In this document: positions 21,832 through 33,579 of the stretch, piece by piece | Layout of the letters: each line of letters starts with the position of its first letter | How positions within the stretch are numbered: position 1 is the stretch's first letter | DNA from: Nematopogon swammerdamellus | Lineage: Eukaryota; Arthropoda; Insecta; Lepidoptera; Adelidae | NCBI GenBank assembly: GCA_946902875.1 | Contig: OX336343.1 | Span: forward strand, 17,903,596-17,967,595 | Length of the DNA stretch: 64,000 nt | Direction: 5' to 3' | Made by a program: the position numbers and the translations under genes | Notes under the pieces: generated by a model | What the model was told of the DNA's origin: nothing | Seen by the model: the letters and a program-made list of their open reading frames with translations, nothing else | Databases searched by the model: none

Positions 21832-22259
21832 TAGTGTTTCAGGATAGGGTTTCGTAACTTTAGGGTTCGAAAGGGAAAATATTTGAAGACGAAAGCTCTG
21901 AAACTTTTTCCGAAATTTAGGTCGGTCGTTTTATATTACTTTTTGTTAAAAAAAAATTACTAACTTACATGCTTAACTAGTAGAATTTAACTTCATGTAG
22001 GTAAATTCCAAACACTTAAATTTAAATGGCATCAAAAGAAAAAGGGGACTGGCTAGGTCATTGCTCTCCGGCCCTAGACCTGGACAGCACTGTTGCCAAA
22101 TCTCACTGTCCATCGAGTTTTTATTACAACTTTAAATTTTTTTATAAAAAAAAAATATACGGAATTTAGATTTCAGTGATAAGGATTTTTTTTCTTGTAA
22201 TAATGAGTAGGTACTTTCTATTCCTGAAGTTTCTCAAGCTTATCCTGAAACACCCGGTA
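21832..22259. mobile_element. Mariner-like MITE, TA-flanked
   Basis: The left end gtgtttcaggatag and the inverse right end ttatcctgaaacacccgg form TIRs about 14 bp long, with ta on both sides. The right end has the fuller ccgggtgtttcaggataag typical of mariner-like termini. There is no coding capacity. Confidence 0.55.
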
Positions 22260-22539
22260 TACATTTCTAAAATGTAGCGCTTCATAATTTATGGGTGTCA
22301 ATAGTTTAGTATCAAATATTAGGAAGGTACTAATTAAATATATCCAATTTTGTATGTGTTAGTTGGCTGGCACTGACTGGGTCTCCAAAATGTTAGTAAG
22401 TCAGTTGGCTACACAACGTTCCATAATTTCCTTATTTTTTCTTCAGAGCCTAAATATTTAACCCTCTCGTGAAGATCTCCTGCCTCCTGCAGCCCCACGA
22501 GTGTAGCCCCAACCATTCGATCACCAGATGTTAGACAAG

Positions 22540-23180
22540 TTATTTGGGCCAAGGCAGTAACAGGCGCGTGCGATCGCTGTCACAGTCTGACATAATGGTC
22601 CCTACAAATTGATACACAAAGTCAAACAAGGCGGAGTTCCCAATTTGGACCAAGTTGGACTCGGGTTGCCGGGGGCCTATGTCTGTCACTTGCACGCCGT
22701 CGACAGGACAGAATGCTTCTTCGGATGCTACTGTTAAGCCGCTTGCGTGCGCGGGCGGAGACAGACATCTTTGATCTTCGAAGAAAAAATACGCAGACAA
22801 CCGAAGGGCGAAAATCGCATGCGTGCAATAGACGGTAGCGCCCCGTGCCCGGGGCTGCAATCGCCAAATCGTGGTGCATTTGACCGATTGATGTTCGTGA
22901 CGGGCTCTGAAGACGTCGAACTTGGCAATGAAGCTACGAATTTGGGACAGAAAGCGAAGATTTTTTGAGTTCTTTTCGAATTGAAGTTAAAGGACATCAA
23001 TGTGACCTTTTTCATGCTTTTCCAGACATTTTTCATGCATGTCCTCCGAATAAGGAAGTTAGTAGAACTTTTTTGTATTAAGTGATCCAGGCTGAGGCCC
23101 TGCTCCGTCCGACCAGCCAACATCACCTTCAACAAGGTGCCATACCAGAGACTTCGCTTTCGATGTTACTGCCTATACTT
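22540..23180 (-). pseudogene. Coding-like repeat, unrecognised
   Basis: Two minus-strand frames look protein-like. The first (about 23135-22985) contains STNFLIRRTCMKNVWKSMKK, related to 28680-28752 (+) and, at its start (LKVMLAGRTEQG), to 46785-46840 (+). The second (about 22740-22540) contains VDGVQVTDIGPRQPESNLVQ and ALFDFVYQFVGTIMSD, and ends at a stop. They lie in different frames, so the copy is broken or spliced. I cannot name the family. Confidence 0.4.
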
Positions 23181-25220
23181 ACTGAACTACAGGAAAACAG
23201 GAGCCGAGGCTGCTACGTGGGCATCTTACGTCCAGTAAGGTTGTACCAACCCAATCGGCTACAATTTGAACCTACCACTACCACCTGTAAGGAGCAAGGG
23301 AACACAACAGAGACAGTACAAACAAATTAATTGAATCAGAATGTGTTTTTAAAATAATATAAATAATATTTATAGTAAAAATAACTAAAGACCAAATATT
23401 GGTTTTAAAAAGTATTTAATTCATAATTTAATCAGAACTAGGACGAAAATGATCATATAGATATACTTTTTTTACCAATTTCTTCACCGTTCTTTTTTGG
23501 GGTCTACTTAGTTTTAGATACTTACAGAATAACATGTACTTACAGAAAGTGATTTAAATATATTTTTCAGTTTCCTGACTTCAGTGTGAGTTCGCGTGTC
23601 AAGCGAGCGGCGCAGTGCATGGCTGCCTGCGCATGCTACCTCAGGGTTGGTGGTTCGGTGCCCGTAATAACACGTGCATACAAATTGCTGCAGTCTGGCT
23701 GGCCCCTCTTCGCCCGCTCCGGTACACACGCGAGCTGTGGTAATCGTTTCCTTCTAATATACGATCCAAATTAAATTGATCTCCATCAATTATTGACTTT
23801 TAAACTTCTCGTGGCGATGACAGCTCCTTTTCTTTTATCACTGCTTCCAACCTAACCTTTACTTTGGAAAACTTGCATCCCAAAAGTCTAAAAACTTTAC
23901 CACTAAAACTTTGGTAATATAAATAAAAATATTTTGGTACATGTCTGGTAGAAGCATTGATACAATGTGTAACCTTTTTGACTGACAGATGAAAATGGTG
24001 AGTGTGGCCAGTAACAAGGTTACCTTGCGCATTGTTTTGGAAGGTAGGTCGCCGAAATTGTTTGCGGCCAAATTCAAAATACTAGCGAATTAAGGCATGA
24101 TTATATCATGCCGCTATCGCTATTGCGCGCCTTTGTTACTATTAACTTAGAGAGATTCCTTTATATTATTCAAGGTAAACGGGTACAAAACTTTGAATGA
24201 GTACAACCGAGGGATGGAAGAATTGCTTACCTTGCTTATTACCTTGCCTTTATATTGCCTTTCATTTAATTTTCGGATATATATTTTTTTAAAGAAAGCG
24301 CGACATATGGCGCCGAGGCGCCCAAAAGGAGTCTAACGATGCCCAATTGAAATTTTTAAATTTCAGGCTGCATCACTTAATAAAAAAAGCTCTACCACAG
24401 AATAGAAAAGAGTACTGGCGTACAGAAGCTGCTCTGTACAAACACTCACAAAGAAACAGCTACTCTGCGACGACGCGATAAAGTACAAATTGACTAGCAC
24501 AGAGCTGCATGCTTAAACACGATAACCGCCTACATTTCGCTTCTCTTTCTGTCGTGTAACTCTATCTCGAAAGCGCGTCGTTCAGCGCGTCTAAGGGCTG
24601 TGTATTTGGGCTGTCTTATTGTGAGGAATAAAATGAAGATGATACCTACCAACTTTTATCGTTCTAGCTACCAACGATACGATATTTAGCTACGGCAAAT
24701 TCATGCGAACAAATTCATGCATGCGTTAGCGTCACAATTAGTTTCTCACATCGAAGCGTGCAACCTTCCAGTGATAGTTTTGTTTGATCAATAAATTTAA
24801 TGATCATCTACAATGTACCTATGTATATGTATGTAACTATGGTAACAATGTATGTAATTTATGTAACAATGTACCTATGGTATGTATCCTTACACGAATT
24901 AGGCCATACACACCACGCTGTTCGGCGTCATCTAACTAATGTTATTGGCAATATAATAATATCATTTTAAATCTATGACCTCCTACTATATGAATAAATA
25001 AATTACTAGAAATAAATCAAAATTCTCCCGGCATTTTTATTTAGGTAGGTACAGTAGGTACTAATCGCAAAATTCGTTGCTCCGTGCGGCGGACGCGGAG
25101 TCCGCGCGGGGCGGCGGCGGCGGCGGCGTGCGTGCGTGCGAGTGCTCGCTCTGAGTCGCGACGCGACAGCCCTCTGTTTACGGCTCATTCGAATAGTCCC
25201 GAACCGGTAGTAGTCCCTTC
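23181..25220. other. Spacer with a GC-rich patch
   Basis: No gene is recognised. Positions 25080-25160 are a ggcggcggcggcgg-type CpG-rich patch next to the outer end of the palindrome that follows. Confidence 0.3.
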
Positions 25221-25840
25221 TCTTAGCATAAAAATAGTTCACTTAGTGATACCAGCACCAACTTTTAGTATGTTATTATTAAACATGTTATTTTATTTAA
25301 AAAACCGTCGGGACACAAGCTGTAGAGTGCCTGGATCCCCAGATATGACGTCATCAAAATGGCGGCCGCCGCATTTTGAAAACTGCAAATTAATTCGAAA
25401 CTGTGAGGCTTATATACATGTGTAAGGTGTCAAATTAAAGGTAATTAAGTATTCTTTATTATTGTTCTTACATAAGACCACGTGAGTAGTACCGTTACAG
25501 AAATATTTAAAATTTTGTGAAAATTTTACTTTCAAATTCTTCGTATTTTTACTATAGTCTCTAAAATATTAATTTTATACCAAAACTATGTATTACAGAA
25601 ACATTTACCACATTTTCACCTTTTTAATAAAAAAAACCGTACGTTGATCGGATTAAAAATGTCTTAGTTATGCAACTTTTAGCTAGGCGCCCCCGCTTGT
25701 TCGCACGGGTGTCGCGCGCGATCTGTAATAAAAAATACATTGGTGAACTGGTTAATTAACTTTTATTTAACTTTTATATATTTATAGTATTATATATTCA
25801 GCTATATTTATTTTATATATGTATAATATAGCCAATTATA

Positions 25841-26295
25841 TACAGGGTGTAAAAACGGCGAGTACATTAAATTTAGGAAATGATTATTGGGATCAAGAGT
25901 AACAAAAAAGTCAAATAACTTTTTTCTGAATTCCCTTTAAATAAAAAGTTACAGTTTTCATACAAACTAATTGATTATTTTAGTGTAAAAATGATCTAAT
26001 GACAACAGGGCGGCGCGGAGGGGGGAAGAGCGGGTGAGACGTGAGCGCCTCGGACGGAGGTGTTGGCGGGGAGGGGCGGGGGTTACCTTTGTGAGTGGAG
26101 GACTGGAGGTCGGCAGGCGGAGGGTACGGAGCGGCAACAACGCGTTAAATTACACTAGACGAAAACATACATTTCAAAAATTCATATCTCGAAAACCAGA
26201 CACTTTAGAGAAAAACTTTATTTGCTTTTTTGTCTAGGAAAAACATGAGGATTGCGCTGGCGAAATTAATGTACTCGCCGTTTTAACACCCTGTA
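25841..26295. mobile_element. 451-bp Tc1/mariner MITE
   Basis: 28-bp TIRs (25843-25870 and 26266-26293, starting cagggtgt) differ at one base and are flanked by ta. It is present only in the left palindrome arm. The inner region is G-rich (ggcggggaggggcgggggtt). There is no transposase. Confidence 0.85.
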
Positions 26296-26650
26296 TATAT
26301 ATATATTTTTTTTTTCAACTTTTTGGAAAACTCAGTACAACTTATATAAATAAATAAGGTACTAAAATAGTACTTAAACTTATGTGATCTAGACTGGTGA
26401 AGTTTCCCCATATAAATTTATATATGTATAATAGGTAAATAAATAAAATTCTCTTTATAATTAAATTTCTCTGGAGCATGCTCCTTCGCATGCACAATGC
26501 ACCCTGCATTTCAGTTCGTTCTTCACGCACCCATATCTCGTGCACCTTTTCTTGCATTTTCAAGTTAAGAGTTTCTTGCAACTGTTACTGGCGTTTAATA
26601 GTTTTCCATACAGGAGTATACGACAGTCCGTTGTTTTTACTTTCCCAACC

Positions 26651-27118
26651 TCAGTTGCATGAGTAAATTTTTTTCGGGTTGGAGTATAGACAATTTGTCC
26701 ATATTTTAGTCTGCAGCACTGCTCGCTTAAGGTGTTGTAGTAATGCATCTTGCGTCGGTGGTATATGCTCTATAGACCTGTTCCTTTTAGTGAACAGAAC
26801 TCTTCGTGCTGTGTTCACGCTGGTAGTATCACTTGTAGGGTGGTAGATGTGAACTACAAACTTTTCGATCAATATAAATTCTGTACTGTTATGTGATGGT
26901 ATTCCCGCATATGAGTACGTTTCAAAAGCGGCGTCTACATCTCTCAAATTCAACCATGTTTTCCACGCACTTTTCTTCCCAATTCCACAAAACGCCGACC
27001 ATGTCTTTTGTACTCTCCTACCAAGTGGAATGCCCAATTTGATGCCATTTTTTCACGCATGTACCGGGTGCGACACGGTGTCAGCGTTTTATGGAATTGG
27101 GAAGAAAGTGCGTGGAAA
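26651..27118. pseudogene. Fragments of a transposon-borne protein with a GCDTVS...GIGKK motif
   Basis: In the left arm the minus strand reads TWSAFCGIGKKSAWKTWLNL, then VNTARRVLFTKRNRSIEHIP and PPTQDALLQHLKRAV. In the right arm the plus strand at 27059-27118 reads TGCDTVSAFYGIGKK before a stop. These match a protein family I recall as abundant in invertebrate genomes. The GCD...GIGKK stretch resembles the helix-hairpin-helix of FEN1/XPG-type nucleases. No ATG opens the left frame. Both copies are broken. Confidence 0.5.
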
Positions 27119-27922
27119 ACATGATTGAATTTGAGAGATGTAGACACCGCTTTTAAAATGTACTCATGCGGGAATACCACCACAAAACAGTACAGAATTT
27201 AGATTGATCGAAAAGTTTGTAGTTCACACCACCCTACAAGCGAGACTATCAGCGTGTGATCAGCGTGAACACAGCACGAAGAGTCCTGTTCTAAAAGGAA
27301 CAGGTCTATAGAGCATATACCACCGACGCAAGATGCATTACTACAACACCTTAAGCGAGCAGTCCTACAGACAGACTAAAACATGGACAAATTATCTATA
27401 CTCCAACCCGGAAAAATTTTACTCATGAAACTGAGGTTGCGAAAGTAAGAACAACGGACTGTCGTATACTCCTGTATGGAAAACTATTCCTGACGCCAAT
27501 AACAGTTGCAAGGAACTCTTAACTTGTAAATGCAAGAAAAGGTGCACGAGATCTGGGTGCGTGAAGAACGAACTGAAATGCACCCTCCTTTGTGCATGCG
27601 AAGGAGCATGCTCCAGAGAAATTATCTAAGGTATCTGCTGATTTCACATAATTTTATTTGATTTTCCACACACATTCAAAAACGTAGTAATTATATGTCA
27701 AAAACGTAGTAATTACATTTATATGTGGAAACTTCACCAGTCTAAGTCACATAAGTTTAAGTACTATTATTATAGTACCTCATTTATTTATATAAATTGT
27801 ACTGTTGTTTTCCAAAAAGTTGAAAATAAAATAAAAATATATATACAATTTGCTATATTATAGAGATTGAAATATATTTTTATTAATACCAATAGCATGG
27901 CTTATTATTTCATTTTATTATT

Positions 27923-28033
27923 TATACAATATAGTTATTAAAAAAATCACACATTTGCATATATTTCGACTGAAGACGACAGCATGTCGAAATATATGCA
28001 AATGTGTGATTTTTTTAATAACTATATTGTATA
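27923..28033. repeat. Perfect foldback, 48-bp arms
   Basis: Arms 27923-27970 and 27986-28033 are exact inverse copies around a 15-base loop (tgaagacgacagcat). The foldback lies in a right-arm-only insertion flanked by two copies of ataatatagc. Confidence 0.85.
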
Positions 28034-28679
28034 GTTGCTATATTATACATATATAAAATAAATATAGCTGAATATATAATACTATAAATATATAAAACTT
28101 AATTAACCAGTTCACCAATGTATTTTTTATTACAGATCGCGCGCGACACCCGTGCGAACAAGCGGGAGCGCCTAGCTAAAAGTGGCATAACTAAGACATT
28201 TCTAATCCGATCAACGTACGGTTTATTTTATTAAAAAGGTGAAAATGTGGTAAATGTTTCTGTAATACATAGTTTTGGTATAAAGTGAATAGTTTAGAGA
28301 CTATAGTAAAAATACGAAGAATTTGAAAGTAAAATTTTCACAAAATTTTAAATATTTCTGTAACGGTACTACTCACGTGGTCTTATGTAACAACAATATT
28401 AAAGAACACTTAATTACCTTTAATTTGACACCTCACACATGTATATAAGCCTCACAGTTTCGAAATAATTTGCAGTTTTCAAAATGCGGCAGTCGCCATT
28501 TTGATGACGTCATATCTGGGGATCCAGGCACTCTATAGCTTGTGTCCCGACGGTTTTTTATATAAAGTAATATCTATAATAACATACTAAAAGTTGGTGC
28601 TGGTATCACAAAGTGAACTATTTTGGCCTTTTTTGAAGCTAAGGGATATAGGCATCCTTGAGCGAGTGACGGAGCACTG

Positions 28680-28752
28680 GCTCTACTAACTTCCTTATTC
28701 TGAGGTTATGCATGAAACATGTCTGGAAAAGGATGAAAAAGGTCGCATTGAT
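28680..28752 (+). repeat. Copy of the 22.5-23.2 kb coding-like repeat
   Basis: Reads STNFLILRLCMKHVWKRMKK in one frame. Aligned by eye with the inverse of 22985-23060 it is close over about 75 bases. It lies in the short gap between the two large palindromes. Confidence 0.55.
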
Positions 28753-29153
28753 GAGTATATAATGTAATTATATAGGTTTTTTTTTAATATTTTTTATATC
28801 ATTTTCCATAAAAATAAAGTCATCCATCACCGATCTTGCACATCAGGTAATCGCCAAGCTAGCCGCTGTTTTAAGCCGCCGAAAGCGTTAGCTCAGACTC
28901 CCCCATGGACCTCGCCATGGACGGTCAGTAATGGCGCATTTAGACCAAGATGCCGCGGATCTTTTGTCGATCGATCATTCAGATCAGCGGTGTCCAACCG
29001 GTACACTATGGATCGAGAATCGGCCTCCATAGTATTAGGAGATTTTTTTCGCAAACTTGATTTTTTTTTTAAAACTGTTTTTGTTATATTTAGGGTTACA
29101 TAAGATAATACCAAATATATAGTTGTAGTGATATCAGTCAAGTAGATATTTTA

Positions 29154-29363
29154 TTAAAAATACTTGAAGTTTTCAGTTGTATGGGACGGAGAATGTTTAG
29201 TAGATTTTTTCAAAAGTCTTTCGAGGTGTCGCAGATCTTTTAATACATCATGAAGTAGACCACGAGTATAATAAGACCACATAAAAACTGTAACCCAATT
29301 CGACCCGGTATAGAAAATATCTAAGTCGGAATTTATAAATTTTCGTCTATTTTCTTTATACAT
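29154..29363 (-). CDS. 69-codon ORF in the left arm, identical in both arms
   Basis: Begins MYKENRRKFINSDLDIFYTG and ends SHTTENFKYF. The same protein is encoded at 32553-32762 (+). Retention of an identical frame in arms that differ elsewhere could mean selection, or recent gene conversion. No family is recognised. It could be one exon of the element's protein. Confidence 0.35.
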   Translation of the reverse strand: MYKENRRKFINSDLDIFYTGSNWVTVFMWSYYTRGLLHDVLKDLRHLERLLKKSTKHSPSHTTENFKYF

Positions 29364-30647
29364 TATTTATGGTTTTACTTTACAATTAATTACATTTTCT
29401 TGTGTTTTGTGATTGCCAAGTGTGTAAGTTATACTAATTTGTACATTATGTAACAACTGTACCTACCACTGTGGTCGAAAATACCCTCCAATATTTGTAG
29501 CGTTTTAAATGTTTATTTGGTATTCATAATTGATTTGAGGACACATTAAATAAACAAATATGTGAAGACGCGTAGCTTGACAGTACGTATGTATGTTAGG
29601 TTCAAATATATAAAGTATATATATATATTTTTTATATTTTAAAATTTGCAATGTATGGGACGGAGAACATTATATTTATTTTGCCGGACTACAAAGATGT
29701 GTCAAACTCTTATTAGCAAGGTTGTGTAGCACAACATAAAAATAAACACACTCAGTAAAAAAAAATTTAGAAAGGTGCAGCCTTCCAAGTATCAACAGGT
29801 CAAAGTATAGCATTTTTTACCTTTTTTCTTTAACAGTAATTTTTGGTTACATTATGATTGTACAATTATTAAGCAGGTATGCAAATATGTGAGGCATATA
29901 ATTCTATATCAGATATGTACACACCATTCCGATTAACAGTGTAAAAAATAGCAATATTTTTATTTAATAAAACTGAAAACATTATAGTACATTATTCGAA
30001 ACTGTTAAGAACTAACAAAGTCTTAACAGTAACGTGATGTTGAACGTGACGGAAAAGAGGCTGTACAAAAAAAAATCGTGAACAGTTGCACTTTCTCAAG
30101 ATGTTAAAAAATTTTCTATTCAAAATTATTCACCAAAATAAATACAAGGTTTAAAAACAGAACAAATTAATAAACCGAACTTATAAATAAAAGATTCACC
30201 AAAATTAATTTTATAATAAAATTGTTTTATATAAAATTCGAGCCGGTATAGAAAATATGTAAGTCTGAATTTGTAGATTTTTGTTTTCTTTCCTTTAAAT
30301 ATAATTTACAATCTTAGAATAGAACATACATACAAGGCTTTGCAGCTCATTCATTATGACGACGCATTAGATACTAATTATCATTCGGTAAGACGAAAAC
30401 ATTCCCACATCCCTGTTTGTGAAACCCCACTATATTTGTAAAAACCGGTAATTAGTGTCATTTGGTCGCGAATTTCAGTTTATTATCTGTTCAACGCGCG
30501 TAAGTGACGGATCTCTCCTTTCGACACGAGTTATCGCTGTTTTCAAATACTTTCCTTCCTGCATTATTGTATGCTGCAAAAACACGTGCTTCCACTTCCG
30601 TGACCTTGGCACTTTCTTTCGGACGGTAACACTCGACCTTTTTTTTT

Positions 30648-31352
30648 TTAGCTGATAATACAAGGGATACAGTTCAACTCCTGCTTCAATTGCCGTTGCC
30701 CGTAGTTCGCAGTATTGCGATTTGGAGAGTTCCTGGGAACTGAAGAGGCTGAGGGCTTTCTCCGGCGAGTATTGTGTTTTTTTTTAACTTGAATGTATTC
30801 CTTTATTCTACAAACCTCATCTGAATTTTCCAGAAGAAACTTAAGCACCTCAGCAACATCATGTCTTTCCGTATTAATACCTTTACTCACCGCAGCGAAT
30901 GCGAGCTCGTCGAAGTCATTTTCCGTACACAGATGTGCGGTTCTGCGCCTTTTTGGCTGGTAGTGAAGTTCGTGGAATTGTTTTCGAGGACTGAACTCTG
31001 GTTTAGGAGATGTTAAAGCTTCTGAATGCTGTTTCGCTGGTGATTGCGGCACGAATGGTTCCGCTTCCTCATGTCTTGGTTCTTGAGGTATGTTTTGAAC
31101 ATATTCGGGCCACTTTATGTCTGACGTCAACCATGTTTCAAATTTGCATTTGAAGAAACTGAACGAATAATTTGTACTTTTCCACTTTTTATACATATTA
31201 GACAAGTAGGTTTTACAAAAACACTCGAATTGATCACGGTTTTCATCAGATATATGAACGGAAAACTTGTCAAATAGTATGTTTGGGTGGGAGAGGCCTT
31301 GCTCGTTTTTTAGGAAAACAAAAAGTTTCAGATTTGATTTAAACTCTTTCAT
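30648..31352 (-). CDS. 234-codon ORF in the centre of the Transib-like element
   Basis: This is the longest ORF in the window, starting at an ATG (31352). The N-terminal half has Trp/Lys motifs (YLSNMYKKWKSTNYSFSFFK, FETWLTSDIKW). The middle is Pro/Ser-rich with a basic patch QPKRRRTAHL. An acidic-helical stretch follows (AFAAVSKGINTERHDVAEVL) and then a Lys/Arg-rich tail. The layout of a W-rich N-terminus, KRRRT patch and helical domain recalls the N-terminal part of a transposon-associated protein family common in invertebrates. I cannot name it. No DDE motif is visible. Confidence 0.55.
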   Translation of the reverse strand: MKEFKSNLKLFVFLKNEQGLSHPNILFDKFSVHISDENRDQFECFCKTYLSNMYKKWKSTNYSFSFFKCKFETWLTSDIKWPEYVQNIPQEPRHEEAEPFVPQSPAKQHSEALTSPKPEFSPRKQFHELHYQPKRRRTAHLCTENDFDELAFAAVSKGINTERHDVAEVLKFLLENSDEVCRIKEYIQVKKKHNTRRRKPSASSVPRNSPNRNTANYGQRQLKQELNCIPCIIS

Positions 31353-32552
31353 TTTGTAAAATGTTAGAGTTCGAACCGAAAATGTACCTAGTTTTCAAGT
31401 AATAATGCAGGAAGGAAAGTATTTGAAAACAGCGATAACTCGTTTCGAAAGGAGAGATCCGTCCCTTACGCGCGTTGAACAAATACTAAACTGAAATTCG
31501 CGACCAAAGGACACCACCTGATGTACTAAACCGGTTTTTACCAATATAGTGGGGTTTCACAAACAGGGATGTGGGAATGTTTTCGTCTTACCGAATGGTA
31601 ATTAGTATCTAATGCGTCGTCATAATGAATGAGCTGCAAAGCCTTGTATTTATGTTCTGTTCTAAAACTGTAAATTATATTTAAAGGAAAGAAAACAAAA
31701 ATCTACAAATTCGGACTAACACATTTTTCTATACCGGCTCAAATTTTATATAAAACAATTTTTTTATAAAATTAATTTTGGTGAATAATTTTGAATAGAA
31801 TTTTTTTAACATCTTGAGAAAGTGCGTTCACAATTTTTTTTTTTTTGTACAGCCTCTTTTCCGTCACTTTCAACATCACGTTACTGTTTAGACTTTGTTA
31901 GTTCTTAACAGTTTCGAATAATGTACTATAATGTTTTCAGTTTTATTAAATAAAAATATTGCTATTTTTTTACACTGTTAATCGGAATGGTGTGTACATA
32001 TCTGATATAGAATTATATGCCTCACATATTTGCATACCTGCTTAATAATTGTACAATCATAATGTAACCAAAAATTACTGTTACAGAAAGAAGGTAAAAA
32101 ATGCTATACTTTGACCTGTTGATACTTGGAAGGCTGCACCTTTCTAACATTTTTTTTACTGAGTGTGTTTATTTTTATGTTGTGCTACACAACCTTGCTA
32201 ATAAGAGTTTGACACATCTTTGTAGTCCGGCAAAATAAATATAATGTTCTCCGTCCCATACATTGCAAATTTTAAAATATAAAAAATATATATATATATA
32301 CTTTATATATTTAAACCTAACATACATACGTACTGTCAAGCTACGCGTCTTCACAAATTTGTTTATTTAATATGTCCTCAAATCAATTATGAATAACGAA
32401 TAAACATTTAAAACGCTACAAATATTGGAGGGTATTTTCGACCACAGTGGTAGGTACAGTTGTTACATAATGTACAAATTAGTATAACTTACACACTTGG
32501 CAATCACAAAACACAAGAAAATGTAATTAATTGTAAAGTAAAACCATAAATA

Positions 32553-32762
32553 ATGTATAAAGAAAATAGACGAAAATTTATAAATTCCGACTTAGATATT
32601 TTCTATACCGGGTCGAATTGGGTTACAGTTTTTATGTGGTCTTATTACACTCGTGGTCTACTTCATGATGTATTAAAAGATCTGCGACACCTCGAAAGAC
32701 TTTTGAAAAAATCGACTAAACATTCTCCGTCCCATACAACTGAAAACTTCAAGTATTTTTAA
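32553..32762 (+). CDS. 69-codon ORF in the right arm
   Basis: Mirror copy of 29154-29363, with the same predicted protein. See that entry for motifs and alternatives. Confidence 0.35.
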   Translation: MYKENRRKFINSDLDIFYTGSNWVTVFMWSYYTRGLLHDVLKDLRHLERLLKKSTKHSPSHTTENFKYF

Positions 32763-33230
32763 TAAAATATCTACTTGACTGATATCACTACAACTATATA
32801 TTTGGTATTATCTTATGTAACCCTAAATATAACAAAAACAGTTTTTAAAAAAAAATAAAGTTTGCGAAAAAAATCTCCTAATACTATGGAGGCCGTTTCT
32901 CGATCCATAGTGCGGTAGTACGCGGGCGCCCCCGGTAGCACGGGGCCTTATTTTTAGGCGCCCGCACACAGACGTTCCAATAAACATAAATTATTAGGTA
33001 CTAATACTACTAACCACTATTTTTGTTCCAACTAGTTAAAAGCAAATTGTATGTTACCTACCTATTGAACTTTCGGCTGTATATGTATAATATTTTGGTT
33101 TAATAATAAACAAAAACAAAATTTGAAACATAAACATTGAAATAATGCCGTAAAAAAAATAATTTACAAATACGTTGACTCCAAAACATGTTAAAATTGC
33201 CTAGTGCTGTCATGCTTTCAAATGGATTAT

Positions 33231-33579
33231 ACAAGGTGCTTCGTTATTTTTGTCAAACATTTCGGGAGGGTTACATAGCACTCAAATAAACACGTTACGC
33301 AAAAATAATTATATGTTTTTAGCATTACTTTTAAGGAAATTGAACAAAACATGTTTGCTACCTAAACATTAACCTGTGTGTATGTTCAAACGCAGAACAA
33401 CTGTTTGTTGTAAGTAAGTCATAAGGTCACTATGATTGGTTTTTATAGCTACTTATTTGATTTTATTTTTTTGTTAGGAGAAAAAATGCTCCTATAAACA
33501 TTATTTTTTCTTACGTAAAGTGTTTGAGTGCGTATGTAACCCGCCCGAAATTTTTGACATAAATAACGAAGCACCTTAT
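33231..33579. mobile_element. 345-bp MITE nested in the hAT
   Basis: TIRs of about 50 bp (aaggtgcttcgttattt near 33233, inverse at 33577) have a few mismatches. The flanks read tata / atata. This fits a Tc1/mariner-type TA target. It is a separate guest from the Transib-like element. Confidence 0.65.

Larger units (their letters stand above)
25226..28626. repeat. 3.4-kb palindrome
   Basis: The left arm (about 25226-26999) and right arm (about 27079-28626) are inverse copies around a 79-bp centre. Shared landmarks include ccgtcgggacacaagct, catatctggggatccaggca (inverse on the left) and cgcgcgacacccgtgcg. The arms have drifted by scattered substitutions, and each has a private insertion (25843-26293 left, about 27865-28046 right). 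It is therefore an old structure and not an assembly fold-back. Confidence 0.85.
28999..32917. mobile_element. Transib-like 3.9-kb element with ~1.5-kb inverted arms
   Basis: Termini start CACTATGG at 29004 and, inverted, at 32912. Transib TIRs begin CACWATG, like RAG recombination signal heptamers. The 5-bp TSD cggta (28999-29003, 32913-32917) has the Transib length. The arms (29004 to about 30571 and about 31405 to 32912) are mirror copies with few differences, flanking an 833-bp centre. No RAG1-like transposase was recognised, so it is probably non-autonomous. Confidence 0.7.

Noticed and set aside
25226..32917. Palindromes as assembly or amplification artefacts
   Set aside because: Arms differ by many substitutions and by private TSD-bearing insertions, which an artefact would not show.
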